A DNA stretch of 64,000 bases from Candidatus Bacteroides pullicola (GCA_019115825.1 DXCV01000065.1:1-64000), one strand, 5' to 3'; positions 1 to 9,985 are shown, numbered from the stretch's first letter. Notes: generated by a model from the sequence alone, not told the origin. Numbers and translations are program-made.

Positions 1-71
1 TACTTCATTGTTTATGTAAATTCATCAAAGATCGCTTCTTGCTTCGCTTCCGTTTCTTATCGAAAGCGGCT
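1..71 (-). other. Putative rRNA operon leader running off the left edge
   Basis: Read on the minus strand, this stretch follows two strong promoters and ends in a segment (about 1-35) resembling the leader just before 16S rRNA in Bacteroidetes, with GATCTTTGA and AACAATGAAGTA. No protein-coding gene is visible. The 16S gene itself would lie beyond the left edge, so this is inference from leader likeness and promoter architecture. Confidence 0.5.
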
Positions 72-105
72 GCAAAGGTAAGGACTTTTTCGCATATCCT
101 CCAAA
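72..105 (-). promoter_or_regulatory. Bacteroides-type promoter, proximal of a tandem pair
   Basis: On the minus strand a -7 box TACCTTTGC (72-80) lies 21 bases downstream of a TTTG -33 element (102-105), matching the Bacteroides primary sigma consensus. Transcription would leave the window to the left. The sequence around the box resembles that of the distal promoter (CGAAAGCGG-TGCAAAGGTA on the plus strand), suggesting duplication. Confidence 0.65.
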
Positions 106-262
106 TTTTTTCGAGGTTTTTTTTCGAAAAAATTTTCGGAGGGAGTTCCCGGTGTCCGCAAAGCGGGCAAAGTGGGAAACCAGGAGGGATCCGGCGCCTT
201 AAACGCCTCATTCCCAGTCCGTCAGCCTTTCAATCATCGCCGCTTCCTTTCCGAAAGCGGGT

Positions 263-295
263 GCAAAGGTAGGGGGTTTGCGGGTAACTGCAAAA
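263..295 (-). promoter_or_regulatory. Bacteroides-type promoter, distal of a tandem pair
   Basis: On the minus strand, TTTTG (291-295), a 19-base spacer and TACCTTTGC (263-271) give a near-ideal Bacteroides promoter. The first transcribed bases contain a short hairpin with arms CCGCTT/AAGCGG. Two such promoters in tandem with no ORF after them fit a stable RNA operon. Confidence 0.65.
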
Positions 296-428
296 CATTG
301 CACGAAGTTTTTTCAAGGTTTTATCGAAGTTTTTTCAAACTAAGCTGGTTTACTGCAAGTTACAAATACCACATAAGCGGCTGCGGAGAAACAAGGGGGA
401 AACTTATACACATTATTACATATAAATG

Positions 429-490
429 GCTCCGCGAAGGATTGGGGAAGGATTCGCGAAAGATTGACGAATGCTCCGCGAAGGATTGAC
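429..490. repeat. Intergenic array with 22-bp period, family D
   Basis: Three imperfect units begin at 429, 451 and 473, exactly 22 bp apart. The first and third share GCTCCGCGAAGGATTG; the middle reads GATTCGCGAAAGATTG. The array lies between the end of the ADP-ribosylglycohydrolase gene and the rRNA-type promoters. The rest of 296-510 shows no gene. Confidence 0.6.
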
Positions 491-510
491 TCAGCACCCC
501 CAAACGCCAC

Positions 511-1308
511 TTACCTACATGCCGGTGCCACAAACCGCTCATAAAACTGCCGAATGAGGCTGGGAAACTCTTTGGGAAGCCTTTTCAGCACTTCCGCCTT
601 GATATGCGCAGGAATTGATTGGTAATAAGCCTCTGCAATTCCTCCTGCTATGGCAGCCATGGTGTCTGCGTCGCCTCCCAAGGAAATCGCCAGCCGGATG
701 GCACCCTCATAATCGGTACTGTCAAGAAAAGCAATGATAGATTCAGGCACGGAATCTTGGCATGCGACCTCAAACCTGTACCCCGGCCTTATTTCATCGC
801 AATTCCTATCCAAGTCGTAGCCGAAGGTCTGTTCAATATAATCCTTTATCTCCGGTTTAGATTTGCCCGTACGTGCCAAATAGATGGCTGCGGCCACAGC
901 TTGTGCCCCTTTTACGCCTTCGGGATGGTCGTGTGTGACCTCAGCGCTCTGCCTGGCCGCAGCCAAGGTTTCCTCCAACGAGCTGAAAGCCCACCCTACG
1001 GGGCTGACGCGCATGGCCGATCCATTGCCATAACTGCCATAAGGCCGGGGATTATCCGCCCAAATCCATTTCCTAAAGCCACTCCCGTACCCCCTGTTCG
1101 GATAGCGGCGTCCATATTCTTGCATTATCCGGCAAAGGTCGCCCCCATTGAGCAGCCAATCGAAATGTGCCATTGCCATGACCGTATCGTCCGTAAACGC
1201 CGACGCACCACTGAACAATGGGAAATCAACAGACTTCACCGGGCGAAATTCGTACACCGAACCTATCACATCACCGGCAATGGCTCCAAGCAATATTTTA
1301 TTGTTCAT
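511..1308 (-). CDS. ADP-ribosylglycohydrolase family protein
   Basis: A 265-residue protein of the ADP-ribosylglycohydrolase (DraG/ARH) fold, which removes ADP-ribose from modified proteins or small molecules using two metal ions. The N-terminus has GAIAGDVIGSVYEF and FTDDTVMAMA, where the T-D-D triad binds metal; near the C-terminus GGDADTMAAIAGGIAEAY supplies the second acidic cluster. Length and motifs are complete and no signal peptide is seen, so it should act in the cytoplasm. It stands alone between the PUL and the rRNA-type leader, and the substrate cannot be told from sequence. The ATG is followed by MNNKILLGAIAGD, the usual family start. Confidence 0.88.
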   Translation of the reverse strand: MNNKILLGAIAGDVIGSVYEFRPVKSVDFPLFSGASAFTDDTVMAMAHFDWLLNGGDLCRIMQEYGRRYPNRGYGSGFRKWIWADNPRPYGSYGNGSAMRVSPVGWAFSSLEETLAAARQSAEVTHDHPEGVKGAQAVAAAIYLARTGKSKPEIKDYIEQTFGYDLDRNCDEIRPGYRFEVACQDSVPESIIAFLDSTDYEGAIRLAISLGGDADTMAAIAGGIAEAYYQSIPAHIKAEVLKRLPKEFPSLIRQFYERFVAPACR

Positions 1309-1403
1309 ATTTGCACCAGTATTTATTTAATAAGGAAAGGAGGACCGCCTCCCGGCGCCCCTCCTCCACAAATATATTTCAAATTTGCTAAAAAAGAAAA
1401 GGT

Positions 1404-3887
1404 TTATTTGTTTGGTGTATCCCACTTTTTGGTGGCCGTACAAGCGATATTTACAATCTGGTCGCCTGCCTGGATGCGGAAATCGCCTTTTTCCAGAATC
1501 CACTTGCCGTCATAGCCCACGAAAGCCAAGTCGGAAGCTTTAACCTTCAGCGTGACAGTCTTTGTCTCGCCCGGCTGGAGTTCCACCTTCTCGAAAGCAC
1601 GGAGACGACGGTTATCCGGCGTCAGGCTGGCTACAAGGTCGCTGCTGAAGAGCAAAACACTCTCCTTGCCAACCACTTTGCCCGTGTTCGTCACGTCAAT
1701 GGAGAAAGTCAGGACATCGTCGGCGGTAAAGTTAGCCTTGTCCACCTTCAGATTGCTATATTTATAAGATGTGTAACTCAAACCAAAACCGAAGGCCCAC
1801 TGAACAGCCACTTGGGCGTCATAGTTATAGGCACCCTCCATAGGCTTGCCGATATGTTCGCACGGCTTGTAGTCATACGTCACGAGCGAATTGATTTCCT
1901 TTGGATAGGTATAAGGCATCTTGCCACTGAAGTTGGCTTCACCGCTCATCAGTTTGGCCAGGGCATCGCCACCGTAGTTGCCCGGCAGCATGGTGTGGAT
2001 GACCGCCTTAGCCAGCGGTTCGATATCTGCCAGGATGCGCGGACGACCTTCGTTCAGCACGAGGATAATGGGCTTGCCCGTCTTGGCCAGAGCCTTGACG
2101 AGGTTGCGCTGGTTCTCGGACATATAGAGATCGGTCAGGTTGCCCGGCGTCTCGCAGTAAGAGTTCTCGCCGATGCAGGCTACGATGATGTCCACACCTT
2201 GAGCGGCAGCCACGGCCTTTTCAATCTCGGGTGCATTTTCTTCCCACCACAGGCCGCCTTGCTTGTAAGTGACACCGGCTTCATAAACCACGTTGTCGGC
2301 ACCATACTTGGCTGTCAGCGATTCGAGGATGGTGTTGTAGTCCTTGGCACATTCGTCAGCTTTATCGCCCTGCCAGGAGTATGACCAACCACCGTTGAGC
2401 GTACGCATAGAGTTGGCGTTGGGACCTGTCAACAGGATTTTCTTGCCGGGAGCCAGCGGCAGAATGTTGTCCGTGTTCTTCAGCAAGACGATGGACTCGA
2501 TAGCTGCCTGGAGTGCCTGGTCAGCAAACTCCTGTGAACCGAACTTGGGATAGTCCTTGAAATCGTTATAAGGCTTCTCGAAGAGGCCCAGACGGAGCTT
2601 CAGGCGCAACACGCGGCGCACGGCATCGTCAATGCGGCTCATGGGCACTTCGCCTTCCTCCACCAGTTCCTTCAGCAGGATGCAGAAGTCCCAGTTATAG
2701 GGATCCATGCTCATATCAATACCGGCGTTGATGGCCAGCTTGATGGCTTCCTTCTTGGAGCCGGCGATGTGGTCGCGGCTGTAGAGGTTGACAATATCGG
2801 CCCAGTCGGTCACAATCATGCCATCCCAATTCAAGCCTTCCTTCAGCCAGCCGGTCAGCAACTCATAGTTGGCATGGAAGGGCAGGCCGTTGTTCATGGC
2901 GGAGTTCACCATCAGCGACAGGGCACCAGCCTTGACCATCTCCACATAAGGAGCGAAGTGCTTCTCGCGCATGTCCTGCTCGGTGATGGACGAAGGCGTG
3001 CGGTCCTTTCCGGAAACAGGCACACCATAGCCCATGAAGTGCTTCATGCAGGCAGCCACGTTGTAGGGGCCTACGTGGTTGGGGTCTTCGCCTTGGAAGC
3101 CGATGACAGCCTCGCGCCCCATCTCGGCATTCAGGTAAGCGTCCTCACCATAGTTCTCCCACATGCGGGGCCAACGCGGGTCACGGCCCAGGTCAACCAC
3201 CGGAGCGTATGTCCAAGGAATGCTTCCGGCACGAGTCTCATAAGCTGATATGGCAGCGCCCGTGCGGGTCAGTTCACGATTGAACGTGGCACCCATGTTG
3301 ACACCTTGCGGGAAGAGCGTACCACCCTGCGTATAGGTAGTGCCGTGGATTTGGTCCACACCATAGATGTCGGGGATACCGATTTCTTCCATGGACTTCT
3401 CCTGGATGCGCTTGATGATTTCCTGCCACTTCTCGGGCGTTTGTGCCACGCTGTTGGGCACGTTCAAGATGGAGCCGACCTTATACTTGGCGATAACGCT
3501 GTCCAACTTGGCCTCGTCCATCTGCCACCCTTTTTGAGCCTCGATGCCCTGGATGCGCATATACATTTGTACCATGACGTCCTGCGAAGGCACGCCACCG
3601 GACAGGTCGAATTCCTTTTCGATGCCATACTTCTTCAGCACTTTCTTCAGAGCCTTGACATCAGGGTTCTTCATGTCAATGCCCTCGAAGGGATTGACAC
3701 GTTTCTGGATGACATCAATGGTCAGTTCGCACATCTGTCCGATTTTCTCTTCCAAGGTCATTTTGCCCAAGATTTCCTCCACACGCTGCTCGATTTTCTC
3801 GTCACGCGGGATGGCGGGCGCCACGGTCTGTGCCGTGGCAGACAGCAGAGTTCCTGCCGCCATGCAAGTCATTAAAAACTTCTTCAT
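1404..3887 (-). CDS. Glycoside hydrolase family 3, periplasmic beta-glucosidase type
   Basis: An 827-residue secreted GH3 enzyme removing terminal beta-linked sugars (beta-glucosidase or exo-glucanase type). A signal peptide ends near residue 20 (SATAQ). The N-terminal TIM-barrel domain spans about 40-400, the alpha/beta sandwich about 440-680, and a fibronectin-III-like domain ends the protein. The predicted nucleophile is D361 in [10 protein letters not shown]. It is the last gene of the leftward PUL, after a second unrelated GH3 gene. No lipobox, so it is probably periplasmic. Exact specificity (gluco-, xylo-) cannot be read from sequence alone. Confidence 0.92.
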   Translation of the reverse strand: MKKFLMTCMAAGTLLSATAQTVAPAIPRDEKIEQRVEEILGKMTLEEKIGQMCELTIDVIQKRVNPFEGIDMKNPDVKALKKVLKKYGIEKEFDLSGGVPSQDVMVQMYMRIQGIEAQKGWQMDEAKLDSVIAKYKVGSILNVPNSVAQTPEKWQEIIKRIQEKSMEEIGIPDIYGVDQIHGTTYTQGGTLFPQGVNMGATFNRELTRTGAAISAYETRAGSIPWTYAPVVDLGRDPRWPRMWENYGEDAYLNAEMGREAVIGFQGEDPNHVGPYNVAACMKHFMGYGVPVSGKDRTPSSITEQDMREKHFAPYVEMVKAGALSLMVNSAMNNGLPFHANYELLTGWLKEGLNWDGMIVTDWADIVNLYSRDHIAGSKKEAIKLAINAGIDMSMDPYNWDFCILLKELVEEGEVPMSRIDDAVRRVLRLKLRLGLFEKPYNDFKDYPKFGSQEFADQALQAAIESIVLLKNTDNILPLAPGKKILLTGPNANSMRTLNGGWSYSWQGDKADECAKDYNTILESLTAKYGADNVVYEAGVTYKQGGLWWEENAPEIEKAVAAAQGVDIIVACIGENSYCETPGNLTDLYMSENQRNLVKALAKTGKPIILVLNEGRPRILADIEPLAKAVIHTMLPGNYGGDALAKLMSGEANFSGKMPYTYPKEINSLVTYDYKPCEHIGKPMEGAYNYDAQVAVQWAFGFGLSYTSYKYSNLKVDKANFTADDVLTFSIDVTNTGKVVGKESVLLFSSDLVASLTPDNRRLRAFEKVELQPGETKTVTLKVKASDLAFVGYDGKWILEKGDFRIQAGDQIVNIACTATKKWDTPNK

Positions 3888-4026
3888 AAGGTATTATAAC
3901 ATTTGGTTGTTTTCACAGGGGCAAATATATCAAATTTACACGATACTCCGGTTATTCCAAGAGTATAATTTGACAAAACAGGCATACAACTGAAACAAAA
4001 CGTCACCTGTATGCCTGTTCCTGCAC

Positions 4027-6354
4027 TTATCGCTTCAACAAATCCAGTTCTACCTGGGGCTTCAGGATGTCACCAGTCTTTTCGCTCGAAGCAGCCACGT
4101 CGGCCTTCAGCGTAGCCTTGATGTCGCGCGACGATGCGCCCACCAGGAACTTATATTCGCCTTCAGCAACTACCCAAGACGAAGTGGCCTCATCATAAGA
4201 AGCCAAGTCGCCCGCATTGACGTTCAGCACGACGTTTACCGTCTCGCCCGGTTTCAGTTCGGCCGTCTTGGCGAAAGCTTTCAGTTCCTTCTCAGGTTTG
4301 TTGGCCTTGGCGGCATCGGGAGCAGACACATAAAGCTGCACCACTTCCTTGCCAGGCACCTTGCCGGTGTTGGTCACGTCGATACGCACGGTGTACGAGC
4401 CAGTGGAAGCCTCGATGACGGGGTTGGTATATTCAAACGTCGTGTAGCTCAAACCGTAACCGAAAGGATAGGATACCGGCTTGTTGAAGCTGTCGAAATA
4501 GCGGTAGCCCACGTAGATGTCTTCCTCGTAATTGGTGAAGTCCACATTGCGTACATCACCTTTCTTCACCTCCTTGTTGGTGATGTCGATATTAGCCTCC
4601 AAATCTACGGGGAAATTGCCGGACGAAGCGGCATCTTCAAACTTCACGGGGAAAGTCATGGCCAACTTGCCGCTGGGCGAAGCCTTGCCGCTCAACACGT
4701 CGGCCACGCTGTTGCCACCTTCTTGACCAGCCTGCCAGGCACAAAGGATGGCATCGGGCAGGTTCTTCCAAGAGGCAGTCTCGATGACACCACCAATGTT
4801 CATCACGACAATGACCTTCTTGCCGGCAGCATGGAAGGCGCGCGTCACGTCTTGCAACAACTGCTTCTCGGCCTTGCTCAGGTTGAAATCGGCCAATTTG
4901 CGATCCAGGAACTCGCCGGAAGTGCGTCCAATAGTGACAAGGGCCACATCGTTTTTGCCCACCTGCTCCTGAATTTGGGCAGCTGTTACAGGCATTTCGG
5001 CGGGACGCTCGTCGGGCATGAACCAACCTTTCTTTTGTTGGGCGATGCGGTCTTTCTCGGCCTTGATATAAGCCTCATAAACATTCTTCAAACCTTCGTC
5101 CACCACATATCCGGCACTCTTCAGGCCGTCCAGCAACGAAACGACATAAGCATGGTTCACGTTGCCCGAACCGGTTCCGCCAGCCACGAAGTCATAAGAC
5201 GTGCAACCGAAGAGGGCGATGTTCTTCACCTCTTTAGCCAAAGGCAGGGCATTGCCTTGGTTCTTCAGCAGCACCATACCCTCGGTGGCAGACTGACGTG
5301 TCACGGCAGCATGTGCTTTCAAGTCGGGCTTGTTGCTGTATGAATATCCTTTGAATCTGGGCGACTGCAAAATCATTTCGAGGATGCGCTTGACGTTGTT
5401 GTCCAAAACAGCCATATCCAGCTTGCCTTCATTGACAGCATTAACCAAAGCCTCATACTGCTTGTCTGTACCGGGTTGCAACATATCGTTGCCGGCTTTC
5501 ATCTGAGCCACGGCATCTTTGCCGCCAAACCAGTCCGTCATCACCATGCCGGAGAATCCCCACTCGTCACGCAACAGCGAAGTCAGCAGTTCAGGATTCT
5601 CTGAGGTATAGATACCGTTCAGATAATTGTAGGAAGACATCACCGTCCAAGGTTTGCCCTCCTTCACGGCGATTTCAAAGCCTTTCAAGTAGATTTCACG
5701 GAGAGCGCGCTGGGAGACGCGGGCATCATTAGCCATACGGTTAGTCTCCTGGTTGTTCACGGCAAAGTGCTTGATGCTGGTACCCACGCCGTTGCTCTGC
5801 ACGCCGCGCACGTATGCCGCCGCCATCTTACCGCTGACCACGGGATCCTCGGAATAATACTCGAAGTTGCGTCCGCACAACGGGTTGCGGTGAATGTTCA
5901 GGGCCGGTGCCAACAGCACGTCGGCGCCATACTCCAGCACCTCATTGCCGATGGCTTCGCCGACATTCTCCACCAGGTCCGTATTCCACGTCGAAGCGAG
6001 CAGGGTGCCGATGGGGAAGTGCGTGCAATAATACGTGGCGGTGTCGCCCTCGCGCGTGGGGCTAATACGCAATCCGGCAGGACCGTCGGCCAATACCACG
6101 GCAGGAATGCCCAGACGTTCGATGGGGTACGTGGTTCCTGCAGCACCCGGGACGATATTGCGCGTCTCGCCGATGACGGCACTATCGCCGGAGAACCCGG
6201 CCATGCCCGTACCTACAATCAAGTGTGCTTTCTCTTCCAGTGTCATAGCGCCAATGACGTCCTCAATGGGAGCCTGGCCCAACTGCGGTGCACTGGGACC
6301 GCAGGCGCAAAGCGTGGCGGCAAGAATGGCCGTCGAAAATAGTTGTTTCTTCAT
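4027..6354 (-). CDS. Glycoside hydrolase family 3 lipoprotein
   Basis: A 775-residue GH3 enzyme with a lipoprotein signal (TLCACGPS, Cys near residue 18), so it is membrane-anchored, unlike the downstream GH3. Domain order is GH3 N-terminal barrel, GH3 C-terminal sandwich and Fn3-like domain. The nucleophile is predicted as D274 in MVMTDWFGGKD. The long region between the sandwich and the Fn3 domain (about 430-480, then 580-620) is typical of bacterial beta-glucosidases/xylosidases. It sits between the CE1-like esterases and the other GH3 and probably shares their transcript. The pair may act on different linkages of one polysaccharide. Confidence 0.92.
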   Translation of the reverse strand: MKKQLFSTAILAATLCACGPSAPQLGQAPIEDVIGAMTLEEKAHLIVGTGMAGFSGDSAVIGETRNIVPGAAGTTYPIERLGIPAVVLADGPAGLRISPTREGDTATYYCTHFPIGTLLASTWNTDLVENVGEAIGNEVLEYGADVLLAPALNIHRNPLCGRNFEYYSEDPVVSGKMAAAYVRGVQSNGVGTSIKHFAVNNQETNRMANDARVSQRALREIYLKGFEIAVKEGKPWTVMSSYNYLNGIYTSENPELLTSLLRDEWGFSGMVMTDWFGGKDAVAQMKAGNDMLQPGTDKQYEALVNAVNEGKLDMAVLDNNVKRILEMILQSPRFKGYSYSNKPDLKAHAAVTRQSATEGMVLLKNQGNALPLAKEVKNIALFGCTSYDFVAGGTGSGNVNHAYVVSLLDGLKSAGYVVDEGLKNVYEAYIKAEKDRIAQQKKGWFMPDERPAEMPVTAAQIQEQVGKNDVALVTIGRTSGEFLDRKLADFNLSKAEKQLLQDVTRAFHAAGKKVIVVMNIGGVIETASWKNLPDAILCAWQAGQEGGNSVADVLSGKASPSGKLAMTFPVKFEDAASSGNFPVDLEANIDITNKEVKKGDVRNVDFTNYEEDIYVGYRYFDSFNKPVSYPFGYGLSYTTFEYTNPVIEASTGSYTVRIDVTNTGKVPGKEVVQLYVSAPDAAKANKPEKELKAFAKTAELKPGETVNVVLNVNAGDLASYDEATSSWVVAEGEYKFLVGASSRDIKATLKADVAASSEKTGDILKPQVELDLLKR

Positions 6355-6393
6355 TTTGGGGTTGTTTATTAAGGTAAATGATAATTTTCCTAT

Positions 6394-7587
6394 TTACTTG
6401 AACAACAGCGGCGCGAACTCCGTCAGATAGATGCGCCAGTTGCGCCAGATGTGTCCGCCTTCGCTTTCGTAATAGGTGTACTTGTAGTTATGCTCGTCCA
6501 GCAGTTTGCGGTAGTCCACGTTGGCCTGGTAGAGGAAGTCGGTCTTGCCGATGCCAATCCAATAGAGCGCGGGTTTCTTGGCGAACTGTGTCTTCAGCTT
6601 CTGGTCGAAGTCATCATAGATGGGCGATTTCACGCTCTTGTCCGGCATGATGGCGGCAGAGAACAGGCCCACATAGTTGAACATATCGGGATACTGCTTG
6701 GAGATGTGCAGCGAGTGGTAACCACCCATGGAGAGGCCGGCGATGGCACGGTTTTTCTTATTGGCCTTCGTGCGGTAGGTCTTGTCGATGAACTTCACTA
6801 CGTCGGGGAAAGCAGTTTCAAAGGTGCCTTCCATCGTCTGCGGCAGGTTCATTGAGGGAGCCTTGAAGCCATATTGCGTCTCGCCCGGGGCAGCTTCCTG
6901 CGAAGCATTGCCGTTGGTCATCACCACAATCATCGGCTCGGCCTTGCCCTGCGCGATGAGATTGTCCAGGATTTGCGACGTGCGGCCCAGGGCAATCCAA
7001 GCCTCCTCGTCGCCGCCCATGCCGTGCAGCAGGTAGAAGACGGGGTAACGCTTGCCGCTGGTCTCATAACCGGCAGGAGTGTAGACCGTCAGGCGACGTT
7101 CCATCTTCAGCGTGGGACTGTTGTACCAGATGCGCGACACGGTGCCGTGGGGCACGTCGTTCACTTCGTAAAGGTCAGCCCGTCCGCCACCGATGATGAA
7201 GACGTTGGTCACCGTGGCCACGTCACGAATCATATAGACATTGGCGGGGTCCATCATCTTCAGGTCATCCACGATGAAGGAATAGCTGTAGAGTTCGGGA
7301 GCCAGAGGTTCGGGCGTGGTGTATTCCCACACGCCGTCCTTGCCTTCTTTCAGGTCAGCGACGCCCGGAGCTTCCCACACGCCGTTGGGGGTCTGGATGG
7401 GAATGGGCGCCAGGAAGTCACCGGTGATTTGCACCTTGACAGCCTTTGGGGCTTTCAGGCGGAAGGTCACGGTGTTGTCATCATGTATCTCAGGGGATAC
7501 CACAGGGGCGCTTCCCCACAAAGCTTGCTGTGCGTAGGTCATCACGCCCACCAGCAACAATACGGATAAAAGAAGAATTTTTTTCAT
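6394..7587 (-). CDS. CE1-like esterase with N-terminal carbohydrate-binding-like domain
   Basis: A 397-residue secreted esterase. After a signal peptide (ending TYAQ) comes a CBM48/E-set-like beta domain (about 25-125), then an alpha/beta-hydrolase domain of the feruloyl/acetyl-xylan esterase (CE1, Fes-like) type. Catalytic residues: S286 in AGLSMGGYHS, an Asp in GIGKTDFLYQ and a His in GGHIWRNW. It is closely similar to the next gene upstream (7730-8932), a tandem duplication. Its likely role is removing ester decorations so that the GH3 enzymes can act. Whether the acyl group is ferulate, acetate or another cannot be told. Confidence 0.88.
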   Translation of the reverse strand: MKKILLLSVLLLVGVMTYAQQALWGSAPVVSPEIHDDNTVTFRLKAPKAVKVQITGDFLAPIPIQTPNGVWEAPGVADLKEGKDGVWEYTTPEPLAPELYSYSFIVDDLKMMDPANVYMIRDVATVTNVFIIGGGRADLYEVNDVPHGTVSRIWYNSPTLKMERRLTVYTPAGYETSGKRYPVFYLLHGMGGDEEAWIALGRTSQILDNLIAQGKAEPMIVVMTNGNASQEAAPGETQYGFKAPSMNLPQTMEGTFETAFPDVVKFIDKTYRTKANKKNRAIAGLSMGGYHSLHISKQYPDMFNYVGLFSAAIMPDKSVKSPIYDDFDQKLKTQFAKKPALYWIGIGKTDFLYQANVDYRKLLDEHNYKYTYYESEGGHIWRNWRIYLTEFAPLLFK

Positions 7588-7635
7588 TGGTTATTGGGGT
7601 TTATTTGTTGTACGTTAAATGATTATTTATCGTTG

Positions 7636-7691
7636 TAGGGGCGGGGCTTGCCCCCGCCCTGAATAGGGGCGACCGCAAGGGTCGCCCCTAC
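7636..7691. repeat. GC-rich palindromic intergenic repeat between tandem esterases
   Basis: Outer arms GTAGGGGCG and CGCCCCTAC enclose two inner hairpins: GGGCGGGGC-TTG-CCCCCGCCC, and GGGGCGACC-CGCAAG-GGTCGCCCC allowing overlap. A third small hairpin (GCGGGC-AAA-GCCCGC) follows at about 7704-7719. The whole lies in the 142-bp gap between the duplicated esterase genes. It resembles REP-type intergenic palindromes and could stabilise or attenuate the polycistronic mRNA. Confidence 0.6.
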
Positions 7692-7729
7692 ACGTTTAAC
7701 ATTGCGGGCAAAGCCCGCTAAATTCCTAT

Positions 7730-8932
7730 TTACCTGAACAATTTCGGCGCGAACTCCGTCAGATACACACGCCAGTTGCGCCAGATGTGTCCGCCGTCGC
7801 TCTCGTAGTATTCATACTTGTAGCCGTGGTCATCCAGGTATTTGCGGTAGTCCGTCACGCTCTGGTAGACGAAATCGGTCTTGCCGCAAGCAATGAAGTA
7901 GAGGGCAGGACGCTTGGCAAACTGCACCTTCAGCTTGCCCTCGTAGTCGGCGTAGGCCGGGACATCGGGATTGCTCTTCGTGTTCGGCGCGCCGGAGAAG
8001 AGACCCACATAGCCGAACATATCCGGATAGAGGCGCGAGATGTTGCCGGAATGGTAGCTGCCCATCGAGAGACCGGCAATGGCACGGTTCTGCTTGTTGG
8101 CCTTCGTGCGGAAATTCTTGTCAATGAACTTCACCACATCGGGGAAAGCACTCTCGAACGCGCCCTGGCTCACCTCCTTGGAATCCTCGGAAGCCATGCT
8201 GGGCACGATGAAGCCCTTGGACGATTCGCCCGGGGCAGCCTGTTGCCAGGCGTTGCCGTTGGTCATCACCACAATCATCGGCTCGGCCTTGCCCTGCGCG
8301 ATGAGGTTGTCCAGGATTTGCGACGTGCGACCCAGAGCCATCCAAGCCTCCTCGTCGCCACCGGCGCCGTGCAGGAGATAAAAGACGGGATAACGCTTGC
8401 CGCTGGTTTCATAACCGGCAGGAGTGTAGACCGTCACGCGGCGTTCCTTGCCCAGCGCGGGACTGTCATACCACATACGGCGCACCGTGCCGTGGGGCAC
8501 ATCGTTCACCTTGTAGAGGTCTGCCCGTCCGCCGCCGATGATGAAAATATTGGTCACCGTAGCCACGTCGCGGTTGATGTAGACGTTGGCCGGGTCCAGC
8601 ATCTTCAGGCCGTCCACGATGAACGAGTAGCTGTAGAGCTCGGGGCCGAGGGGTTCGGGCGTGGTGAACTCCCACACGCCGTCCTTGCCTTCCTTCAGGT
8701 CGGCGATGCCTGCCGCTTCCCACACGCCGCGCGGCGTCTCAATGGGAATGGGAGGCAGAAAGTCGCCCGTCACCTGCACACGCACGGCTTTCGGCGCCTT
8801 CAGACGGAAAGTGACGGTATTGTCGTCATGTATCTCGGGGGAGACAACGGGAGCCATCCCCCACAAAGCCTGTTGGGCGTAAGTCATCAGCCCCATCAGG
8901 CACAATACGGATAAAAGCAATATTCTTTTCAT
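7730..8932 (-). CDS. CE1-like esterase with N-terminal carbohydrate-binding-like domain (paralogue)
   Basis: A 400-residue paralogue of the 6394-7587 esterase with the same plan: signal peptide ending TYAQ, E-set/CBM48-like domain (about 25-125), then an esterase domain. The serine elbow reads AGLSMGSYHS (the second Gly of the sister replaced by Ser), the Asp is in IACGKTDFVYQ and the His in GGHIWRNW. Divergence is greatest in the loops after the nucleophile and before the Asp, which in CE1 enzymes line the acyl pocket, so the copies may prefer different esters. It is co-oriented with the rest of the PUL. Confidence 0.88.
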   Translation of the reverse strand: MKRILLLSVLCLMGLMTYAQQALWGMAPVVSPEIHDDNTVTFRLKAPKAVRVQVTGDFLPPIPIETPRGVWEAAGIADLKEGKDGVWEFTTPEPLGPELYSYSFIVDGLKMLDPANVYINRDVATVTNIFIIGGGRADLYKVNDVPHGTVRRMWYDSPALGKERRVTVYTPAGYETSGKRYPVFYLLHGAGGDEEAWMALGRTSQILDNLIAQGKAEPMIVVMTNGNAWQQAAPGESSKGFIVPSMASEDSKEVSQGAFESAFPDVVKFIDKNFRTKANKQNRAIAGLSMGSYHSGNISRLYPDMFGYVGLFSGAPNTKSNPDVPAYADYEGKLKVQFAKRPALYFIACGKTDFVYQSVTDYRKYLDDHGYKYEYYESDGGHIWRNWRVYLTEFAPKLFR

Positions 8933-8951
8933 TGTCGTAGGTTATAAACGA

Positions 8952-9830
8952 TTATTTTCCAAAGCACCGGCTGACAAACGGCAGGCACGTGAAGAGCGCC
9001 GTGTGCCAGTACTCATTGGTATGTCCGCCGTCGCGCACACGGAACTGCAAGGGGATGCCTGCGTTGCGCATGGCCTGGAAGAACTCGATATTACGGTCCA
9101 GCAGGAAGTCGTCATCACCACAATCCACGAACCACTGCACGGTGCGAAGCGCGGCCTTGCGGGCATCGTCCGCCTCGAGCACATACTTGGTGCAACTATG
9201 GTCGCGCACAGACTGGGTAAGGATGCCCATCTTGTCCGTGGGGTCCTTCACGGGTGCGGCACCTTCCTGGGGGATGTCCATCAGGGCGCTCATGGCGTAG
9301 GCGGCGCAATAGAGGTCCGGATAACGCTGGGCATAGCTGGTCGTGCCGCCACCACCCATGGACAAGCCGGCGATGGCACGGTGTTGCTTGTCACCGATGA
9401 CGCGGTAGGTCTTTTCAATGTAAGGCATGAATTCCTTATAAAAGAAGTCCTCGTAGGGCCAGCCCGGCATATTGAAGTAACCGTTCCAATACTCCGTAGG
9501 CGGATTGCCACCGGCGTTGGGGCTGACGATGATCATCTCGCACGCCTCGCCGGAATCCATCAGCTGGTCGGCCACCTCGTTCGCACGCTGGTCACGGAAC
9601 CAACCAGTGTTGGTACCCGTCATGCCGTGCAGCAGGTAGAGGACGGGATACTTCCGGTCCGGCTGCGTCTCGTAGCTCTTGGGCAGGTAGATGGTATAGG
9701 CCCGCCAAGCCTTGAGGTTTTCACTGTAAATACTGTCCGTCACGACCTTGCTCATCGGTCCCCACAAGGCTTGGGCCTGAAGGGCGACAGAGCTAAAAAC
9801 TACACAAAAGAGTAAGATAATCTTCTTCAT
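8952..9830 (-). CDS. CE1-like esterase, single domain
   Basis: A 292-residue secreted alpha/beta-hydrolase of the esterase-D/CE1 family without the N-terminal binding domain of its two neighbours. Signal peptide ends ALQAQ. The nucleophile elbow is AGLSMGGGGT, the Asp probably in VDCGDDDFLLDRN and the His in RDGGHTNEYW. It is the first esterase after SusD in the direction of transcription and lies only 19 bases upstream of the next esterase. The start ATG at 9830 has a normal signal-peptide start MKKIILLFC. Confidence 0.87.
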   Translation of the reverse strand: MKKIILLFCVVFSSVALQAQALWGPMSKVVTDSIYSENLKAWRAYTIYLPKSYETQPDRKYPVLYLLHGMTGTNTGWFRDQRANEVADQLMDSGEACEMIIVSPNAGGNPPTEYWNGYFNMPGWPYEDFFYKEFMPYIEKTYRVIGDKQHRAIAGLSMGGGGTTSYAQRYPDLYCAAYAMSALMDIPQEGAAPVKDPTDKMGILTQSVRDHSCTKYVLEADDARKAALRTVQWFVDCGDDDFLLDRNIEFFQAMRNAGIPLQFRVRDGGHTNEYWHTALFTCLPFVSRCFGK

Positions 9831-9920
9831 GGTGCTACATGCTTTTCACTTTGTTTGCAAAGTAAGTGATTTTTGACTTAACATGAATATCTACAAAAGT
9901 TAAATGTTCAAGCTCATGGA

Positions 9921-9985
9921 CGTTACATTCGTACTGTAACGGCGTTACATCCATACTGTAACGGCGTTACACCCGTACTGTAACG
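9921..9985. repeat. Intergenic array with 22-bp period, family C
   Basis: Three units start at 9921, 9943 and 9965, exactly 22 bp apart. Each has perfect inverted arms CGTTACA and TGTAACG separated by seven bases that vary between units (TTCGTAC, TCCATAC, CCCGTAC). It lies between the end of susD and the first esterase gene. Each unit can form a small hairpin in RNA or serve as a symmetric protein site. Confidence 0.8.

Noticed and set aside
39-489. Several overlapping open frames before the ADP-ribosylglycohydrolase gene
   Set aside because: They cross two strong promoters and a repeat array, have no family likeness and overlap on both strands; the region fits an RNA leader.
9921-9985. CRISPR array
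   Set aside because: Units are 22 bp with no unique spacers of about 30 bases, and no cas gene is in the window. The same holds for the other 22-bp arrays.
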